From Amblyomma americanum (lineage: Eukaryota; Arthropoda; Arachnida; Ixodida; Ixodidae), in the NCBI RefSeq assembly GCF_052857255.1, contig NW_027526502.1, forward strand, positions 664,501-728,500: 64,000 bases of DNA, written 5' to 3'. Below the pieces are notes generated by a model that was not told the origin of the DNA, ran no database searches, and saw only the letters and a list, made by a program, of their open reading frames with translations. The position numbers were made by a program, and so were the translations under genes. Below are positions 63,001-64,000 of this stretch, in pieces; the first letter of the stretch is position 1, and every line of letters starts with the position of its first letter.

Positions 63001-63772
63001 TGGTAATGGAGTAGGCACGTTTGGGGCGCGCCTCCATCGCAGTGGGTTCAAATAGGATGGAGTAATGATCCGAGCCCCAGAGAGATGGTGATCGGCGCCA
63101 TGTCGCCTCGATGCCTCTGGATGCGAAGGCAACGTCGATGCAGGAACCGGTTGTTCCGCGTCGTCGAAAGGTGGGCTCGCCGGTGTTCAAGGGGGTGAGT
63201 CCCAGCGGCGTTGCTGCGTCGTGCAGGTCGTCTCCACGCGCGGATTGGAGCGCACTGCCCCACGCACTATGGTGGGCGTTAAAATCACCACAGATGATTT
63301 GGCGCGGGGCAGAGCACGAAGACACAGCACGAAAACACAGCGCGTTCCACGCGACAGCTGGACGCACATAAACACTGGCCACCGACGTGTCAACACCGCC
63401 GACGCGCACTGTCACCACCGCGCACTCCTGGGCGTCAGATGTCGCCGCCGCCGAGCCGACGAGGGTGTGCTGGACGTCCTGCCGCACGTATATCGCCCAC
63501 CTTGATTTCCCGGGGCGATGAGATGTGACACAACAGGGCACTACAGCACAGGTGGGTTCCTCGCACGTGGTGGCTGAGTGGTAGCCAATGTAGCCAGGTA
63601 GCCGCATCTGGGGCTCCCCGTCATGTGAACGTACGTACGTCTCCTGCAGCGCGATAACTTCCGGCGAGTCCTGTGCGATGCGAACTCGCATTTCGGCGTA
63701 CCGCGCCGCAAGTGAGCGCATGTTCCACTGCAGGATGGATGGTATGCGGGAGGGAGTCCGGCGGCTAGCCAT
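60038..63772 (-). CDS. LINE-3 copy 2 ORF2 (EN-RT-RNase H)
   Basis: The intact 1244-residue frame has all catalytic motifs of copy 1: LQWN, LQETY, ICGDFNAHH, GSDHY, LLDVSGAFD, SIYADDIALW, VYTDGS and the CCHC end CDGCGAVETLEHLLLRC. It keeps the conserved APGPDGVTY that copy 1 has lost. RNase H reads VPGQCGIAGN where copy 1 has VPGHCGIAGN. The start ATG at 63772 sits in ATGGCTAG, where TAG is the ORF1 stop. The two copies differ at a few dozen residues by eye. This copy may be functional. Confidence 0.95.
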   Translation of the reverse strand: MASRRTPSRIPSILQWNMRSLAARYAEMRVRIAQDSPEVIALQETYVRSHDGEPQMRLPGYIGYHSATTCEEPTCAVVPCCVTSHRPGKSRWAIYVRQDVQHTLVGSAAATSDAQECAVVTVRVGGVDTSVASVYVRPAVAWNALCFRAVSSCSAPRQIICGDFNAHHSAWGSALQSARGDDLHDAATPLGLTPLNTGEPTFRRRGTTGSCIDVAFASRGIEATWRRSPSLWGSDHYSILFEPTAMEARPKRAYSITNWSAFRRAVDEAAATGADFFSSLVRSALAATQRAEVRAGLPTPDTKLLNLREKRDRAERRARRTDRAADWTVYNRLDAAARRHANKLYRRQWASLCQRMEEDVSSRRLFDTLRRITEPQANRQPLAALAISSGLSFVELAERFADRFAPPSPANAANIAAPESPRSDASPSPVASEGPCDAPFTAAELNNALQRCRRRSAPGPDGVTYQMLRNLDAQQRQILLQQINLVWERGELPEDWRTAVVCPIRKAGRPPTELSGYRPVALTSAAGKLMEHMALQRLNERAAEADLFDERQTGFRGMRCTADSISDVVTALEHARAAGQVALLLLLDVSGAFDNVHRAPILAVLEGAGVGGRLLRYVHGFMSGRTMRVRVGGKLSKPRPVDMGVPQGSVLSPFLFNVAMSVVPASLPTSGRHHVYMSIYADDIALWCRGPPGEAFRVRGCLKGALTAIDASLRGLSLSLSADKSVAMACVSRSRAHLAPLSLDGTLIPWRKSVRYLGLDIDWRLSFRPAATKACLQMKRITAAVHKLTARGQGISQQAALRLYNAAALGAVLYALPLVTVRKPCWKKLELQHRKSLRVCLGLPKNSQCAATLAEAGAWPLELQAARRALNHIDRLDRAPDGGSLLQRMRSHPRSRMGAALLEYEQLTQGPPPYVSCAPWPAASEVQREIVGIAGKRSTPLCAMQQLARAVIHEELQDHLLVYTDGSVARDNCSLAAAAPIPALRLHSQQHAAFLGSSTTAELMGIRLGLDLLLTLGPPPPRSALLCDSRAALSRLQSNGRGTPLVREIRSRIERLAQRGCAVRAQWVPGQCGIAGNEEADDLATAAHQLPASDLPLALEDVRTAIHDHLLKQHPDPRIAGGERIDSVTGCRALTRSQRAMILRARIGCVWPGERRVRHGIATSDVCDGCGAVETLEHLLLRCSAFADARRDMLAAYRAQGILPDSIKTLLWPQGSARTRERTLVSLCAFLEHTGLTSRLFSVR

Positions 63773-64000
63773 CTTGCTGGCTTATCTGTGCGGGAGCACC
63801 TGCTGCTTCTAAGCAAGCCCGGTGTCCATCGGTGCCCTCCGGGAAAAGTGCGCTGAGGGCGCGCAACGCCAGCTTGAGGCGCGCGATCTCCGCGTCCCGT
63901 GCATCAGGGGGTTGGCCGTGAGAAGCGGCCGCATGCTCGGGCCGCGCTGTACGGGACGCCGGGCAACCGGATCGCCGCTGCCGCTGCCGGCGCTGCCGTT
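63765..64000 (-). CDS. LINE-3 copy 2 ORF1, C-terminal part
   Basis: The C-terminus of ORF1 reads in frame past the position where copy 1 stops (GGC CAA here, GGC TAG there). It continues through ALRALSALFPEGTDGH and ends SQQDG at TAG 63767-63765, overlapping the ORF2 start by eight bases. The rest lies outside the window. Confidence 0.8.
   Translation of the reverse strand, partial: RQRRQRQRRSGCPASRTARPEHAAASHGQPPDARDAEIARLKLALRALSALFPEGTDGHRACLEAAGAPAQISQQDG

Larger units (their letters stand above)
59677..64000 (-). mobile_element. LINE-3 copy 2, cut by window end
   Basis: The 3' tail begins at 59677 (AACCACTACCACC on the minus strand). The 3' untranslated region and complete ORF2 are present; ORF1 runs off the right edge. 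It is very similar to copy 1 over the shared length. Confidence 0.95.

Overview
The window looks like intergenic or intronic DNA of a large, repeat-packed arthropod genome, most likely an ixodid tick. The grounds are tRNA-derived SINEs of the kind I know from ixodid ticks (box A and box B head, conserved body, TTA-rich tail), several I-group LINEs with a C-terminal RNase H, abundant Penelope-like elements (PLEs) and Ty3-type LTR elements. The tick assignment is an inference from repeat families. I found no convincing single-copy host gene, no rRNA or tRNA gene and no CRISPR array.

Layout. 1-2110: a broken PIF/Harbinger (HARBI1-like) transposase with a SINE in its intron-like gap. 3325-3880: a short element with duplicated CRE/TATA promoter modules. 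4440-4985: PLE-A fragment. 4987-10860: decayed LINE-1 (minus), carrying a coding-free inverted PLE pair (PLE-C) at 7305-7685. 10925-14045: PLE-A copies arranged tail against tail, split by PLE-B (12112-13866). 14114-18778: LTR-1, which has gag and protease but no visible RT or integrase. 21419-22316: TIR element MITE-1. 22499-34121: LINE-2 (plus), split by LTR-2 (23150-30999), a young Ty3-type element with intact gag and pol. 35697-36394: TIR element MITE-2. 37168-37461: 3' tail of LINE-3.

37985-53633 is a stack of insertions into one old Ty3-type element, LTR-3 (minus). It is interrupted by SINE-a (itself split by LINE-4), SINE-b, a full-length LINE-3 (45363-51499) and SINE-c. Duplicated target bases flank the insertions, so the order of events can be read. 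After this come a SINE cluster (54490-55529), 3' tails of two LINEs, a GCT microsatellite, an array of GTAACG motifs (58370-59330), and a second LINE-3 copy that runs off the right end (59677-64000).

How the parts work together. LTR-2 and LINE-3 have the coding capacity to move themselves (gag-pol, or ORF1 plus endonuclease/RT/RNase H). The SINEs, MITEs, LTR-1 and PLE-C look like dependants of enzymes supplied elsewhere. The strongest single observations are an A AAA AAC slippery site with a downstream stem-loop at the LTR-2 gag-pol junction, an 8-nt ORF1/ORF2 overlap in LINE-3, the inverted PLE arrangements, and the duplicated CRE/TATA promoter modules.
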